Shown here: positions 1 through 16,200 of the stretch, one piece after another | Position numbering within the stretch: position 1 is the first letter of the stretch | Layout: each line of letters begins with the position of its first letter | DNA from: Pascua guehoae | Taxonomy: Eukaryota > Basidiomycota > Tremellomycetes > Trichosporonales > Trichosporonaceae | DNA: 38,966 nucleotides | NCBI GenBank assembly: GCA_001600415.1 | Contig: BCJX01000001.1 | Span: 777,270 to 816,235 of the forward strand | Direction: 5' to 3' | Notes under the pieces: generated by a model | Seen by the model: the letters and a program-made list of their open reading frames with translations, nothing else | Database searches by the model: none | Told to the model about the DNA's origin: nothing | Translations under genes and position numbers: made by a program

Positions 1-856
1 AGTGCTAGGGAAGGGTTTGGACGTTTGGGGGAGGGGGATTTGGAGGTTGGGGAGGGAGGCTGGAGGTTCGGGGGTGGGGCTTTGGACGCGTGGGTTGGAC
101 GCGTGGGGGTGGGATGGGGCCCAGGGGCCTTTGAGAGGAGCGAGTCAAGATGCGACGGGCGATAGGAAGAGGGTGGACAAGGCCCTGGGGGGAGGGCCAG
201 TGACAGAGTGACGATGGACTAGCTGAGCGAGGCGTAGTAATGGACTGGCACGGGAGCGGGCGGGGATCGGAGACGGAACGGTGACAGTGGGGGAGAGGCG
301 AGTGAGGGCGACTGAGTGACATTGGAGAGGCGGAGTGAGGGAGAGACTGAGCGGCAGTGAAGGGAGACGGAGCGACACTGAGGGAGAGACAGAGCGACAG
401 CGATAGAGAGACAGAGTGACAGTGGCCTAGCATGATGCGGTAACCGAGGAGGAGGTGAGGAGACGGAGCGACGCTCCAGCACTGAGCTGCGCACCCTGGG
501 AGCCATGGATGGGACTAGCGATGCGCACAGAGTCGACTCGTGTGGCAGCTGACGCCAGGGTGTTCGGTGCGTTCGTGTTCCGATGCTGCTCGAGGGGACG
601 ACGGTGACTTGTCATCAAGAGGCTACAGACTCGGCTTTGCTTTTTGTTTCCAATGGCAGCTTACGGTCCTCACCGAATGCCTCGATGCCAACTCCAAGCA
701 CCTCATTTCCATCCCCCCTCTCCACCAACCCCGTCTCATCCTACCCCCCTCTCCACCTGTCACCCCCTACCCCCTCTCCACCTAACCCCCTTTCCACTTA
801 CACTTTCCCCCCCAACATGCGCCCCCGCCCCCCAACCTCACCCCACTAACACCCAG
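1..856. other. Upstream region of the phosphatase gene, G-rich then CT-rich, no confident gene
   Basis: I see no convincing coding exon here. Bases 1-130 are G-rich, about 248-425 hold degenerate repeats built on gagagacagagcgaca-like units, and about 708-800 hold CT-rich repeats (ccccctctccacc). The stretch ends in ctaac followed by acccag at 855-856, a good intron 3' end, so the first exon of the downstream phosphatase (expected to encode a secretion signal) may lie inside this region. I could not identify it. Confidence 0.5.
248..425. repeat. Degenerate gagacagagcgac-type tandem repeat
   Basis: Successive short units share a gagagac-N-gagcgaca core with a variable spacer, giving roughly eight imperfect copies. 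Unit boundaries are blurred, so copy number is approximate. Confidence 0.5.
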
Positions 857-4061
<3,205 letters not shown>

Positions 4062-5132
4062 AAACCACTATTCTAGATATAGGCGGTGCAAAGTGACAAG
4101 TGACTGGCACATTCTTCGAGTATGAATATGTAGCGCGACTCGGGCGGGACTTTGGCACAACTCGGGCACGACTGTGGCACGACCTGGGCTGCCGACTGGG
4201 GGGCAGGCGGCCCGAGTGACTGGGACCTACCACTGTAACGCAGCACACGCCAGCCTCCCCGCCGGCCCTGACGAGTCTACGAGCACACTGACCTCGCCAC
4301 GCCACTGCAGGCCCATACGGAATACCCAGATTTGGGGCGACGGTGCACGATTTGGGGCACGCTGGGACGGCGAGCCTTCGACAACGCTCAAGCACAGCAT
4401 CCCGAAAACCATACGCGTCACGCCATGCCGCCCATTTCGAGATATCCCCGTGTACCCGTGTACGTGCAGTTCGATAAGCCGTGTGCGAGCGTGTGCCAAC
4501 GTGTCAACGTGCCAACGTGCCAACGTAAACAATCGTTGGCTGGACAGATTATCATGCCCGTGCCATGGTTGGCCCAAATGGGCCGGGCGGGGTTCGGGGT
4601 GTCCCTGAGGCGGCGGCGTGGCGTCGTGTGATGGGGGGGACAGACTTGGGTTGGACATTGCGAGTGGTCTTGCCGAGCCTCGTGAGGCTGGGTCGGCGGG
4701 CTCGTCGAGGGGTGGACCGATGCATCTTGTTGGAAACCGAGCACGGAGGCACTGGCACTCTCCATTGTGCGGCGTGGAATTTTGGCGTGTGGGGCGTGCG
4801 ACGCGGGACATGCACTGCAGAGCGCACGACAGAGGCGGTGGAAGCAGAGTGTTCTGTGTGTGGCACGGGCGAGGCGTGTGTACCGCCTAGCCAGTGCAGG
4901 TGGGTTAGGATGAACGGACACGTTGTGCACAGCAAGTTTCAAGACACATGGACTGCTCGAGGTTCAGAAGGTGGTCAGAATATCTCTTCCACTTGCGTCG
5001 CGTCAGTAGCCCTCCCCAAACCCACACGGTAACATGATGTACTCCTAACATATCTGCTGCTGCCTTACTCAAATGTTTGCTATAGGGCACCTCCAACTAG
5101 TCCGTCCTAATGGACGGCATTTCGCCGCTCGC
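4062..5132. other. Convergent intergenic region between phosphatase and FBA1
   Basis: This must contain both 3' untranslated regions and terminators. I see no coding exon. It contains a 17-bp actcgggcacgact-like repeat near 4137-4190 and a 10-bp gtgccaacgt repeat at 4491-4526. Confidence 0.6.
4491..4526. repeat. Short tandem repeat gtgccaacgt
   Basis: Four consecutive 8-10-nt copies of gtgccaacgt or its shortened form gtcaacgt. Confidence 0.8.
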
Positions 5133-5231
5133 TTAGAGACGGTTGACGTTGCCAAGGTCCTCGCAGGCCTCCTTGACACGCGCCGACATGGTCTTCTCGC
5201 CCTCACGGACCCAGACACGCGGGTCGTAGTT

Positions 5232-5264
<33 letters not shown>

Positions 5265-6962
5265 GCCGACCTGGGTGGCGAGGTAGTCCTTCTTCTTGGA
5301 GAAGAAGTCGCGCATGCCGATCATGTAAGCCCACTGGGTGTCGGTGTCAACGTTCATCTTGACGACACCCGAGTTGACGGCAGTCTTGATCTCGTCCTTG
5401 GTCGAGCCAGAGCCACCGTGGAAGACGAGGAAGCTGAGTGTGAGCGCGTGTCTAGGATATTGTGTGTGTGGGACCAGTCCCAACTCGTATCACTTACACA
5501 GGCTTGGAGCCAGCGGCCTGGCCGAGCTTCTCGGCAGCGTACTCCTGGTGCTTGGTGAGGAGCTCGGGGGTAAGCTTGACGTTGCCGGGCTTGTAAACAC
5601 CGTGGACGTTGCCGAAGGCGGCGGCAATCGAGAAGTTGGGCGAGATGGCCGAGAGCGCCTTGTAGACGTCAAAGACGTCCTCGGGCTGGGTGTAGAGCGA
5701 GGCGTTGTCGACGCCAGTGTTGTCGACACCGTCCTCCTCACCGCCAGTGATGCCAATCTCCATCTCGAGCCACTCTGTATCACGTCAGCACACTGTTGCC
5801 AACACTGCTCGAGTCGTCCAACTTACGGTTCATCTTGGCCATGCGGGTGAAGTACTTGACGCAGGTCTCAATGTTCTTCTCCTTGGACTCCTCCGAGAGG
5901 TCGAGCATGTGCGACGAGTAGAGGGGCTTGCCGGTCGCCTTGAACTCGGCCTCGTCGGCGTCAAGCATGCCGTCGAACCAGGGGAGGAGCTTCTCGGCGC
6001 AGTGGTCGGTGTGGAGGACAACGGGGCTGTGTCGTCAGTGGGTATTCTTGTGTGTGTGGGCGTGGGTGTTCTCTCGGCCTCGGCCTCCCGGCCACACCCC
6101 ATTCGGCATTGCATTCCAGCCAATGATTCACACTCGTCGTCGCCAAGGCCCAGACACTCGCCGACGCCAAGCCTCCACATTTATCCCGTACCAACGGCAT
6201 GCTCCGGCCGCCGTACTCTGGTCAACTCACATGTTGTAGGCGGGGGCGACAGCGCGGATGAAGTGGGCAGCGGCAATCGAGCCAGCAATCGAGGCCTCCT
6301 GGGCCTTGGTGTTGGCAAGGCCCTTGCCGCCGAAGAAGGCAGCACCACCCTGCGAGACCTGGAGGATGATGGGCGACTTGATGTCGCGGGCAGCCTCAAG
6401 GACGGCGTTGACGGTCGACGACGAGGTGACGTTCTGGGGCGGCGTTAGGAGCGGTTCACAGGCTGTCAAGCACGGAGTGTGCTGGAGGCAAGGATACTCA
6501 CGATGGCCTGTTGTGTGCAAATACAAGGAAGCAAGGTCAGTATGGGTTGTGTGGGAAACTGGCTCGACGTACCGGGATGGCGTACTGCGGGCGTCAGCGT
6601 AAAGATTCTTGTCAAGCGTTGTAGGAGCGCCAGCAGCAGCAATGTGCGAGAGCGGCTCGGAGCTCGACTGAGACGGCGCGGTATGGAACCTCGTTCCCAC
6701 GCTTTCCGCCTCGGTCTGCAGCCGTCTAGCACGCAGCTGCCCAAATGGTATCCAAAGACGGCACTCACCTTGTTCTTCTTGGCGTGCTCGAAGAGCTTGT
6801 GGACGTCGTCGCCGTAGATGACGCCGTTCTGGAGAAAGTGTCAGCTCGGAGTCGGCGGTGAAGACGAGGTAGAGGTGGAGGTCGATCGCGACGAGGAAGG
6901 ATCCGCTGGGAGCAAGAGAGGAGAGCATGACGTACGGGGACAATCGAGGAAAGGCCAGACAT
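5133..6962 (-). CDS. FBA1: Fructose-bisphosphate aldolase, class II
   Basis: Cytosolic zinc enzyme of glycolysis and gluconeogenesis that cleaves fructose-1,6-bisphosphate into dihydroxyacetone phosphate and glyceraldehyde-3-phosphate. Exons on the minus strand: 6936-6962, 6769-6828, 6573-6584, 6502-6507, 6231-6433, 5827-6026, 5498-5774, 5133-5433. They sum to 1086 nt (361 aa), close to yeast Fba1. Hallmarks: the zinc and substrate segment VVLHTDHC (about residues 105-112), EIGITGGEEDGVDN, FGNVHGVYKPGNVKL, FLVFHGGSGS, and the phosphate-binding NVDTDTQWAY near the C-terminus. Exons 3 and 4 encode only YAIP and AI; conserved aldolase sequence requires both. Introns 52-204 nt. The start is chosen because the short first exon (MSGLSSIVP) matches the family N-terminus. 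The leader is CT-rich, fitting strong expression. Confidence 0.96.
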
Positions 6963-7135
6963 TGTGATTATGGAGTAGGTGTTGTTTTTTTCGGGAAAGA
7001 GAAGGTGAGAAGAGTGAAGGAGGAGATGGAGAAGAGAGAATGGAGATGGAGCGTGCTACCTATAGTAGTTGGTGTGAGGTGGACCCGCGACCTACCTGCG
7101 GGTGGGTGGGCGAGGGCAGCAGCCAGTCTCCGGGT

Positions 7136-7200
<65 letters not shown>

Positions 7201-8976
7201 CGGAGGGAGCGTGGCACTCGTGACGGAGCCAGGGTCGGCGCTGGGCGAACCAGAAGAGCCAAATGAGCCAGACGCGGTGTGCCTCGTTTTTCCAGCCACG
7301 CGCCAGGGACCGACAGAGCCAGCCCATTCCGAGGCTTCTGAGTGGTGTGCGTCACAACTCTAGTCATCCCTGAGTCTACCCCAGTCTATTCCGCCGGCCA
7401 ACAAGACTGCTTTGAGCAATCCGTTTGGTCAACTCTTGTTCGACTGTGGGGTAACACTTATCAACCGACTAACCCCGATCCTATACCGCCGTCCGTGGCA
7501 CTCTAGACCACGTTCTCAACGGCTCGGCTACACTCACGGCTATCCTCGAACCGCCGCTCACTCCCGCAACCCTGTCGGTGCCACGGCGCCGGCATAAACG
7601 CCTGCAGCGTTTCACTCATGTCACCCAGCTAGCTTCACCCAGCCCAGGCCCACGCACGTCGCCAAGGCTACCAGCTACCTGCACATCTGTACATCCGGGG
7701 CGGGCCAGGGCCCCGTGCCAGCTGCTGGCATGGCGCCTGCCTCGCCCTTTGGCTTACGGCCCGGCCCGGCCCACACACCCAACTTGACCATGGTCCACGG
7801 ACCGCGGCTGCCCGGAACCCCGAGTTCTACTCTTGCGGATTACCCCGCACGGAGATGACGGAGGGGAACAAGGGAGCAAGGGAACAAGGGAATGAGGGGT
7901 ACAGCTCCCAAGCCACGCAATGTGCAAGGATGCGGGGCACGGAACACTCGCGGCTACCTGACAAACAATAATAGTCGGCCCCCGAGTCTCCCCGGCCCAC
8001 TCCGGAATCCACCCAGAGTGTGGGCGGGCGGAGAGACTCAATCCTGGTCCCGCCCGAGCTAAAGGCTAGGCGCCTGCCCAACAGCTATCTGCTATGCTAT
8101 GTTGGTTGTACGCGGTTGTCGAGTGGAACAAGCCGTCATTGAAATGGTTACTACCTAGCCACGGCGCGTGCACGCAAGGAACGCAGTCTGCGTGCACTGC
8201 GTGGCTGCGAATGGCTTCGGACTTGGACTTGGCATTGTCCGATATCCTACACCTCGCCTTCAACCGGAACCATATGCATGAGAGATCCGGTCGAGCAACT
8301 GCTGCATATGCACACATCCCTCGTCTTGCCCCATGTCCGTCCTAAACTCGGCTATGCGGCAAGGCGATACTGCACGCTCAAGCCAGGTGGTAGACCACAC
8401 GACGGCACAGCATTACACATTGTTGGGCGTCTCCGGCACGCGCCAGCCCGTAGCCCGGCCATGCCGGCCACCCATCAACCCGGATGATCTGCATGGACCT
8501 AGCTGATGCGAGTAGCTGTCCCTTAGATACGTGTTCGTGTCCTGCTCGCACCAGTCACGAGGAAGCGGTTAAGCGGACACATGCACACATGTGGACATAA
8601 AGCACAGTCTGCCAAGCTGCCACTCCGCCACTTGGACGCCACACTGACGCACACAGGCCCGGCTTCAGCTTCAGTGACACAGCTGGCGCCCATCTTCGTT
8701 CTCTCACTCTGCAACTGTGTTTGTAAAACAATAATTTTCCAACTCTGCACGCGTGCAGACTACGCCCAGTGCATGCAGTTCAGCCAACAAGCGAAAAGGC
8801 AGCCATGTGTGTAGTACGGTCATGCTGCTCGTCTGCACCGGCGATGTTCAGAAATTGCTTCCGCTCCGATACGTCACCGATAAGGCTTTCCAATGTTGTG
8901 TTGACAACAAATCTCTCTTCACAGATCATCCTCACGCGTCACCTGTCATCCAACCAACTTCCACCCACGCTCGACC
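6963..8976. other. Intergenic region between FBA1 and the HNH-like gene
   Basis: The first ~175 bp should be the FBA1 promoter and leader: read on the minus strand it is CT-rich and is bounded upstream by a 63-nt homopolymer. From 7201 to 8976 I find no exon with family resemblance or convincing splice structure, and no tRNA. Short unspliced reading frames there have no features I would trust. Confidence 0.6.
7138..7200 (+). repeat. Poly-G tract of 63 G upstream of FBA1
   Basis: Uninterrupted G on the plus strand, so poly-C on the FBA1 coding strand, 176 bp upstream of the FBA1 start codon. It could be a promoter-proximal quadruplex former or an assembly artefact. Confidence 0.95.
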
Positions 8977-10124
8977 ATGGCATCTCCCGCCGAGATATCC
9001 ACAGAGCCTTACGAATACGTACCATCATCATACGCTTCAGGATGGCCTGGCCAAGAGATTCGACTGTACAACACCGACAACCTCCACATCATCTCTGTTC
9101 CGCTCGACTTTGCCACCCAGGGCGGGTGGAACACCTTCCGTTCAGTCGAGGAGGGGCTTGAATCGATCCTAGAAGATGGCTCCTTAAAGCCACTCATCTG
9201 GAAGCGTAAAGAGGACGGCGGGTTTCTGAACGTTGATTCCGACGTCGAGGCCGGAGACTTCATCGTTTACCGGGACGACCCGAGTATGTCCTTGCATCCG
9301 TCCTGGTCTGACCTGCAACAGCACTGGCAACGCCTGCGCTCCTGCCAGACTTTCCTTTGGAGCCAACGTTTTCGCAGAACTCTGAGGCGTCAGGCCTGTC
9401 CGAAACGTCGAGCGTTTCAGACAAATCGGATATATCAGTGAGCCCATGCGCGTCGATCTGCCTGACCTCTAGGCCGAATTCCTCCATTCCATTACCATCC
9501 GAGATGAAGGGTGTTGCGTTGTCAGCAAGGTTCACAACCATTTCGAGGCCGCACATCTCATTCCGAAATGGGACCGAGAAGTGAGTAGATCATGTTTGGA
9601 GATTGCTGACGTGTAGGGCTACGCACTCGCAAACGTGCCATACAGCCCCTACGATGAAGACGGTGGGGTACTCCTCTGGGCACCCCTCCAGGCTATGTAT
9701 GAGACGTATGAGGCGGCATTCTTCCCCAAGGTTCGTTGTTGCTCATCCGACCTTGCTGATTAGGCAGGTGGACCAGAGAACCCGCGTGGTGACTTTCACC
9801 TTCCACATCTTTATGCCCCCGTGGATTACGGGCGCCAACCGGGCAAACGTTGAGCCTCTCTACAGCCTGCACGGCAAGGTCATCTCTTGGGGCCCTCCAC
9901 AGACGCCTCCGCAGGCCACACTCGCCCGAGTGCACTACCAGCGCACGCTGGGTAAGCGGTTCGCAAAGGTCCGACGCATCAGGGGCCCGCTGCCGCCGTC
10001 GACTCCAGGAACGCCCCCGCCTGCCTTCGACGATACCACTCGGGCGCACGAGGCTGGTCGCATTTCACCCCTCGCCCAAACCCCACCGACGACGAGCCCG
10101 TCTGCGGGACAAGATCTCGTATGA
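8977..10124 (+). CDS. HNH_2-like domain protein with altered catalytic residues
   Basis: Exons 8977-9283, 9322-9437, 9473-9580, 9617-9730, 9768-10124 give 333 aa with a closed frame. The N-terminal ~100 residues form a domain often found before fungal HNH domains (IRLYNTD near residue 27, EAGDFIVYRDD near 93). Residues ~149-220 fit an HNH_2 fold: IRDEGCCVVS, EAAHLIPKWD (H169), DEDGGVLL, then VDQRTRVVTF. In this family the motif is normally completed by Asn in an NG(L) and His in an LH; here these positions read GG and LQ (APLQAMY), so nuclease activity is doubtful. C-terminal LYSLHGKVI and HYQRTLGKRF also fit the family. Introns are only 35-38 nt. The spliced frame was chosen because unspliced reading breaks the HNH region. 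Family call is from memory; biological role unknown. Confidence 0.72.
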
Positions 10125-10949
10125 GAATATCGTTGGCGTCGTATACCCGTCTCGCATGTTCTGCATTCGACAGTTTTCGCGTCAGACTCACCCTCCACCA
10201 CCCATCCGACATGCCAACCACCACCACCACACCTCACCTCCACCAGGATCACTCGCACCACAACACAATACATCGACCTTCCCTCTACTCCGACGAACCA
10301 ACCGCTATTCAAAACACCCGAGGTACTTCGTCATGTGCTCCCTTTCGTCGACCAATGCGTTCCCTTCATACGCATTTCCTCATCGCATCCTCAGTCAAGA
10401 TGAGTGTATCAGCCAAGACACACCACCCGGCCCTCCCTTCCTTTGTAGGAGACAAGTGTACGAGCACCGTCCCCCAGGCTGAGTCTCCAGCTCCATGTGG
10501 TACACTCACGATCTTTGGTCTGAATGCCTCGCTTGTGTCTGTATTCTACGTCTTGTACATACGTCCGTGCCAAACGAAACACAATGTATCCCCACTCAAA
10601 GTGGCCTGATGATCAAGTGAACTACGTACATGTCATGCGACCCTGCTGTGCCGATAGGGTGTTTCCGATGTCGCTCGCTTCCCTGCTTCCCAGGTCTGAC
10701 AATGCTGCATGCTGCATTTCATAGACTTGTGTTGGATCTGGACAGCTTCGCCGGATCAACTCGCCACATCCTTTGCCACACTTCTCCAGCCAGGTCCACA
10801 ACAGAAGGTGGCGCCATCGTGGGAATGTGAATGACACTATTCCACCCCCCCAATTAACCTCCACCTCAGAGTTCCACCTGCTGCTGGAAACGATGATGCG
10901 TCGTCAATCTTCCTCCAACTCTGATGTCGTTATTGTTGTAACCTACATC
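10125..10949. other. Intergenic region between HNH-like gene and RPN14
   Basis: Expected to hold the HNH gene 3' end and the RPN14 promoter. I see no further exon, tRNA or clear regulatory motif. Confidence 0.55.
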
Positions 10950-12410
10950 ATGGACAAGGTCAAGATTCTCCCCTACGTCGATGTGCAGGTACGTCAGGTG
11001 TGAGGATGTCTGCATAACCTGACTCCCAGCACGACGCGCTTGCCGCCTTTGACGATGTCGAGCAGGGCATTGTCCAGCGTGAGGATGTTTGGTTCTCAGC
11101 CGTGGGTCTCGGTATTGTCGCCTTTAGCTCACCCACCAGTACAAGAGTGGTAGCCCTTCGGTACACGGCAAGGTGCGCGTCGAACCACGCGAGGGCGGGG
11201 GTGTGAACATGACCTCACGAGACGGCGTGCAGGTCGAACGCTTGTCAAAGGTATGCTAGGTTTCCAATGGTCCGGAGACTCTAACCTAGCCAGACCAACT
11301 TCGAGGTGTCTGTACCTTCCCTCGACATTTCGGCACTGCCAGTGCGCTTTCCTCGGCAGATCGTGAACCCGCCTTATACAAAACGTTCTCCTGTTAGCGT
11401 GAGTTCTGGAAGCTAGCCTCGGAAGCTGACAAACAGCCAGAATTGCATATCAACTCCATCGCCTACTCTAGCAAAGCCGGACAGCTCGTGGTCGGAGGCG
11501 TCGACGGCTACTGCGTCGTCGTGAACCCGTCCGACACAAGCTCCGTGGTGGATCTCAAGGGGCATGTGGGCGACGTCCTCAGTGTCCAGTGGTTCCCGAG
11601 CGGCGAGGTGGGTGACAAAAGACAGGACATGAGCTTACCCACCAGGTCGTCCTCACCGCGTCCTCTGACCTCTCGGTGCGCGTATTCAGCTCCAAAGATG
11701 GCATCAACCCACGGACCTTGCGCGGGCACACTCGCGCTATCACTGGAACAGCCATCATCGGTGTGGGACGACAAGTGCTGTCCGCTAGCAAGGATGGGAC
11801 GGTTCGGCTATGGGACGTCGGCAAGGGCGCCGAGGTCAAGAAGTGGACGGTCGCCGAACGGCGTTTCGTAGACGGGCTCGTGGTTGTCGAGGACGACGCC
11901 GGGCTGCGTGCCCTGGGCGTCGCGATTGAAGACCGCATTATCCTGGCAGCCTCTCCAGATGGCACAATCTCAGCCTTTGCTCTCTCTTCCGACTCGCAGT
12001 CCCCTCCCCTCTTCACTGCGCCGCCGCCACTGCCATCGAACCTCCTCGCCGTGGCGTACTCCCCCACCACCGGCATCCTGGCCACCGGCCACGCAAATGG
12101 AGTCATTGCCCTGCGCCCCCTGAGCGCGCTCCGAGACGGATCACCAGCGACGCTCGTCAAGCGCAACGAAGCACCCATCTACAGCCTCGCGTTCGTCGAG
12201 GGCCAGGTTGAAGGCCAGAGCGTCGACCTGCTCGTCGGTACGGGTTCAGGTCTTCCCTGTAGGCTCGCACTGGCAGTCGACGGTGAGGGCATCAACGCCC
12301 GCGTTAAGGAAGAGTACGGAGGATGGGAAGCCACCGGTGTCGAGACGTGGACCGTTGCGCCTGACAGCGTCTGGTGTGCCGGCGGCGAAGGTGGTATTAG
12401 GAGGTACTAG
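10950..12410 (+). CDS. RPN14: Proteasome regulatory-particle assembly chaperone, PAAF1/Rpn14-type WD40 protein
   Basis: Rpn14/PAAF1 binds the proteasomal ATPase Rpt6 and helps assemble the 19S base. Exons 10950-10988, 11030-11101, 11140-11250, 11294-11398, 11437-11607, 11646-12410 give 420 aa. All five introns (41, 38, 43, 38, 38 nt) are in phase 0. The N-terminus contains VWFSAYKSGSPSVHGKV, matching the PAAF1 WLS...GKPS.YG segment. WD repeats include GHVGDVLSVQWFPSGEVVLT, GHTRAITGTAIIGVGRQVLS followed by ASKDGTVRLWD, and a final GGEGGIRRY like the PAAF1 end. The match to PAAF1 at GH.FDV...FPSG.VVL and GRNVVSASRDGTARLWD is specific, not just generic WD40. Convergent with RPB10, 225 bp apart. 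Confidence 0.85.
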
Positions 12411-13043
<633 letters not shown>

Positions 13044-13295
13044 GGTGGCGAGTGGTGGATGTCGAGATCAAGTTTGGTTCTCCCTTGTTCAAGATACCGA
13101 GTTCGCAACGGGCCGGGAGGAGGATGGCGAAATCGAAATCGTCACAAATTGATACACCCAACATAAATTTCCACGTCATTCTGTGAGTCTCAGCCACACA
13201 CAACAACACGACGTACAGTACGCGAATGCTTTCATTTCGGCGAACCCTGGCGTTGATCTTGCGTTTCCATCACTCCTCATCAAGATCACCAAACA
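13044..13295. promoter_or_regulatory. Shared divergent promoter interval of RPB10 and separase
   Basis: Only 252 bp separate the divergent start codons, so both promoters and leaders must lie here. I see no clear TATA box. Functional sharing is inferred from geometry alone. Confidence 0.6.
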
Positions 13296-16200
13296 ATGCC
13301 TCCAACCAAGGTCGCCGCCCCACCAGCGGCGCCCAGGACTCGCGTACGCCGCACTGCTCCTGCACAACCCGCTCCAGACACGGCTGCCGCAGACGCAGAC
13401 GCACTCGCAGGTGACCTGACCCGTGTGCTCCGCATCTCGCAGCCAAAGGCGCCAGGGCGGACCATCAAGACTCGCGCCGCCTCTGGCTCCAAACTCGCAG
13501 CCGAGGACGCCAAATCCAAGCCTACAGCCGATACCAAGCCATCTAAACCAGCCCCACCATCTCGTTCCAAGACCCCCGCCGCTGCTGCTCCCGCCGTACC
13601 GGCTGCTACACGCGGTCGTACGGCGTCTGGCGGTACCAAGAAGACGACAAAGGTAGCGGCGTCATCATCCTCATCAACAGAGCCCACTGCGCGCCGTCCC
13701 ACACGAACGGCCGGAGCATCCTCGGCGCGCACCACAGCAGGCAAGACCAAGGATGCCAAGACAGCCCCGCCTGCCGCCCCCGAGCTCGATCTGCCATGGA
13801 TGGTCCCCGGGACCATGTCGTCTCGAGAGCGTGCCCAGGCGGCACAGGCTGCAAGCAATGGCGCACTGCGCACCCTCACGGAAGCACTGCAAGCTGGCTT
13901 CCAGTGGTCCGCCCCCTCCCCCTCTGGCGAGTGGACAAAGCAGCGTGTCCTCGATACACTCCGACCGGGGCTCGCGGGTGTCAAGGTCCTGCGCGAGTTG
14001 TACGCCTCGACCAAGCCCGAGCAACGGCTCGCGGTCGAGCGTGGTGCGTTCAACCTCGCCTTTAAATGTGTTGCGCTCGATATGGTAAGCTGGAGACGGT
14101 CAACTCAGGGGAGACTGTATTGTGATGGCTGACGGATAGCGTGAGCAAGCGCTCGAGATCCTGACCGAAGCGAAACCCCATCTCATCAAGCTCTACCCCA
14201 ACACGGCTGAGATTCCGGATGCCATCAAGAACGACCCGTGGAAGAGCCTTGCGGTGCTCCCTGCACCCACTACGACCATCGACGAGGCCACGCGCACCCT
14301 CCTGTGCAACTTTGGACAGGCGGTGTGGTGCACCATTCTGGGCCAGCCAGATTTCGATCCACAAACCATCCAGACCTACTGCCCCTTCCCCACCGATACA
14401 TCCGACGCGCTCAACCCCTTCATCCTCGCTCCAGCCTTACCATCTGCTTCCATATCCCCGCTCGCAGTCAACCTGTACCGACGTGTGGCGGCCACCGTCC
14501 CCACGCCTGGGACCGCAGCGTGGCTCCACTCGCGCCTCCTCACCGCCTTTACCACTGCAGTTGCAGCTACGGTCTCGAGTGTAGACGGCCAACGGCGGAA
14601 CACGCCCGATCAGGTCTGGTCTTCGGTAGGCCGCACAGCACATCGGCACCTCGAGGGGCAGGTCGACGACGCGGCCCGTCGCGATGTCGCCCAGTTCATC
14701 GGGCGTGTCGTTGACATTGTCGAGACAATCTGCTCGGCACGCAGCGACGAGCGCTCTGCTTGGTTTGTGGGCCAATGGTCTACAGTGGCCGACATCTGGA
14801 TTGGAATTGGGCGCAACGTAGGTTTCGCTTTCCTCAAAGACATATACTGACCCGCCAGCTTGGCGACTCTAACATTATCGGACAGGCTCTGGCGGCCGCT
14901 ACTGCAATGGCCTCCATCTCTGGGCCATCACAGACCGTCCCACCAACACCCAACTCCAACGGCCTGGTTTCCGAGCCTGTGGGAAGGAACCCTGCGAAGA
15001 ACGAGGTCACGCGTTGCACGGCTTGCCTCTCCAAGGTCATTGTAGACGTGGATGCCTTGATAAGTGAGTCGTCGTCATGTCTTGTCCTTCCTCAACCCAT
15101 GCCCTTCCTCGATCTTTGCAGCCCTTGCATTCTTCTTTCCTTCTCAACCCCACTTGCAGTCCCACTAACGCCTCGCAGAGTCCGACAGTGCTGGTGCCGG
15201 CGTACTCCAACAGACACTGTCAGCCGTCGACCTAGACTCTCTTCTCTCGGCACTCTGCAACCTCGACGCAGAAACATCTCTGACAATGGTCCCATCTACT
15301 CTGCGTGGCCTGGAGCGCCTTCGACGGGCTGTAGTCAAACTTCTTGACCGCCCGACTCTGGCCTCCGCAGCGCAGCAATGGCTCGTCTCTTTAATCAGCT
15401 TATGCGAAGGTCTCTTCTCCAGCATTAACAACTTGCCAGGATTAGCGCCTGTTATTCGCGACGTCGTTCCCGGCATCATCGACTCGACAGCCAACATCGT
15501 GCGGATATGGGACCCTAAGACTGGTACAGCTTTCGCGACCGACTTGCTCATCCGTGCCTACACCCTCTTAGAAGCGGGGTCAAGCCATCTCGAGACGGCG
15601 ACGCGCCTGCACTATGTCAACTGTCTCGCGCAAACCACGCACAGTGCCTCTGTCCGAGTCACTCGGTGCATGCCAGTAGCGGAAGGTATTTCCCTCGCCT
15701 CTCTCATGTGCGACTGGTCGTTTGGGGCCCTTGCACTTCCAATTGGCGATGAGGTCAAGGGAAGCACTCAGCGCCGAGTGATCGAGACTGCGTTGCCAAA
15801 GCGTTTGGACATGCTCGCCTACTGCCAACAGGGCACCGACAAGGCCGTGAGTTGTTGCAACTCGTACCTCTCTAACCCCACAGGGTGCCGTGAAGACCCA
15901 CTGCCAGAGTCTCGCACTCTTTGGCTCCACATCATCAGACACCATCTCATCGGCGTCGGCCAACAAACCTCTCTCGAATGTGTTCGCCGAGTTTACCGAG
16001 TTCAACACGACGCTCCGACGCTGCGCTGCGTTTGTCACAAGTGATGCTGAGGCGACACCGTATCTCGCCTCTACCCTCGCGACAGAACTCGAGGCGCAGC
16101 AGCTTCCCCCGGCTGTCCGCGGAGCCATCACCGAGCAGGTCATTGGTGCCATCGAGCACGCTCAGTTCCGCCCGCATGTCCAAGCTTCTATCGCAGAGTT

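Noticed and set aside
7092..7367. Poly-proline frames across the 63-nt homopolymer
   Set aside because: They are a composition artefact of poly-C and have no conserved flanks.
7501..7620. Possible tRNA from a ctcgaacc box on the minus strand
   Set aside because: The flanking bases do not form a T stem or acceptor stem.
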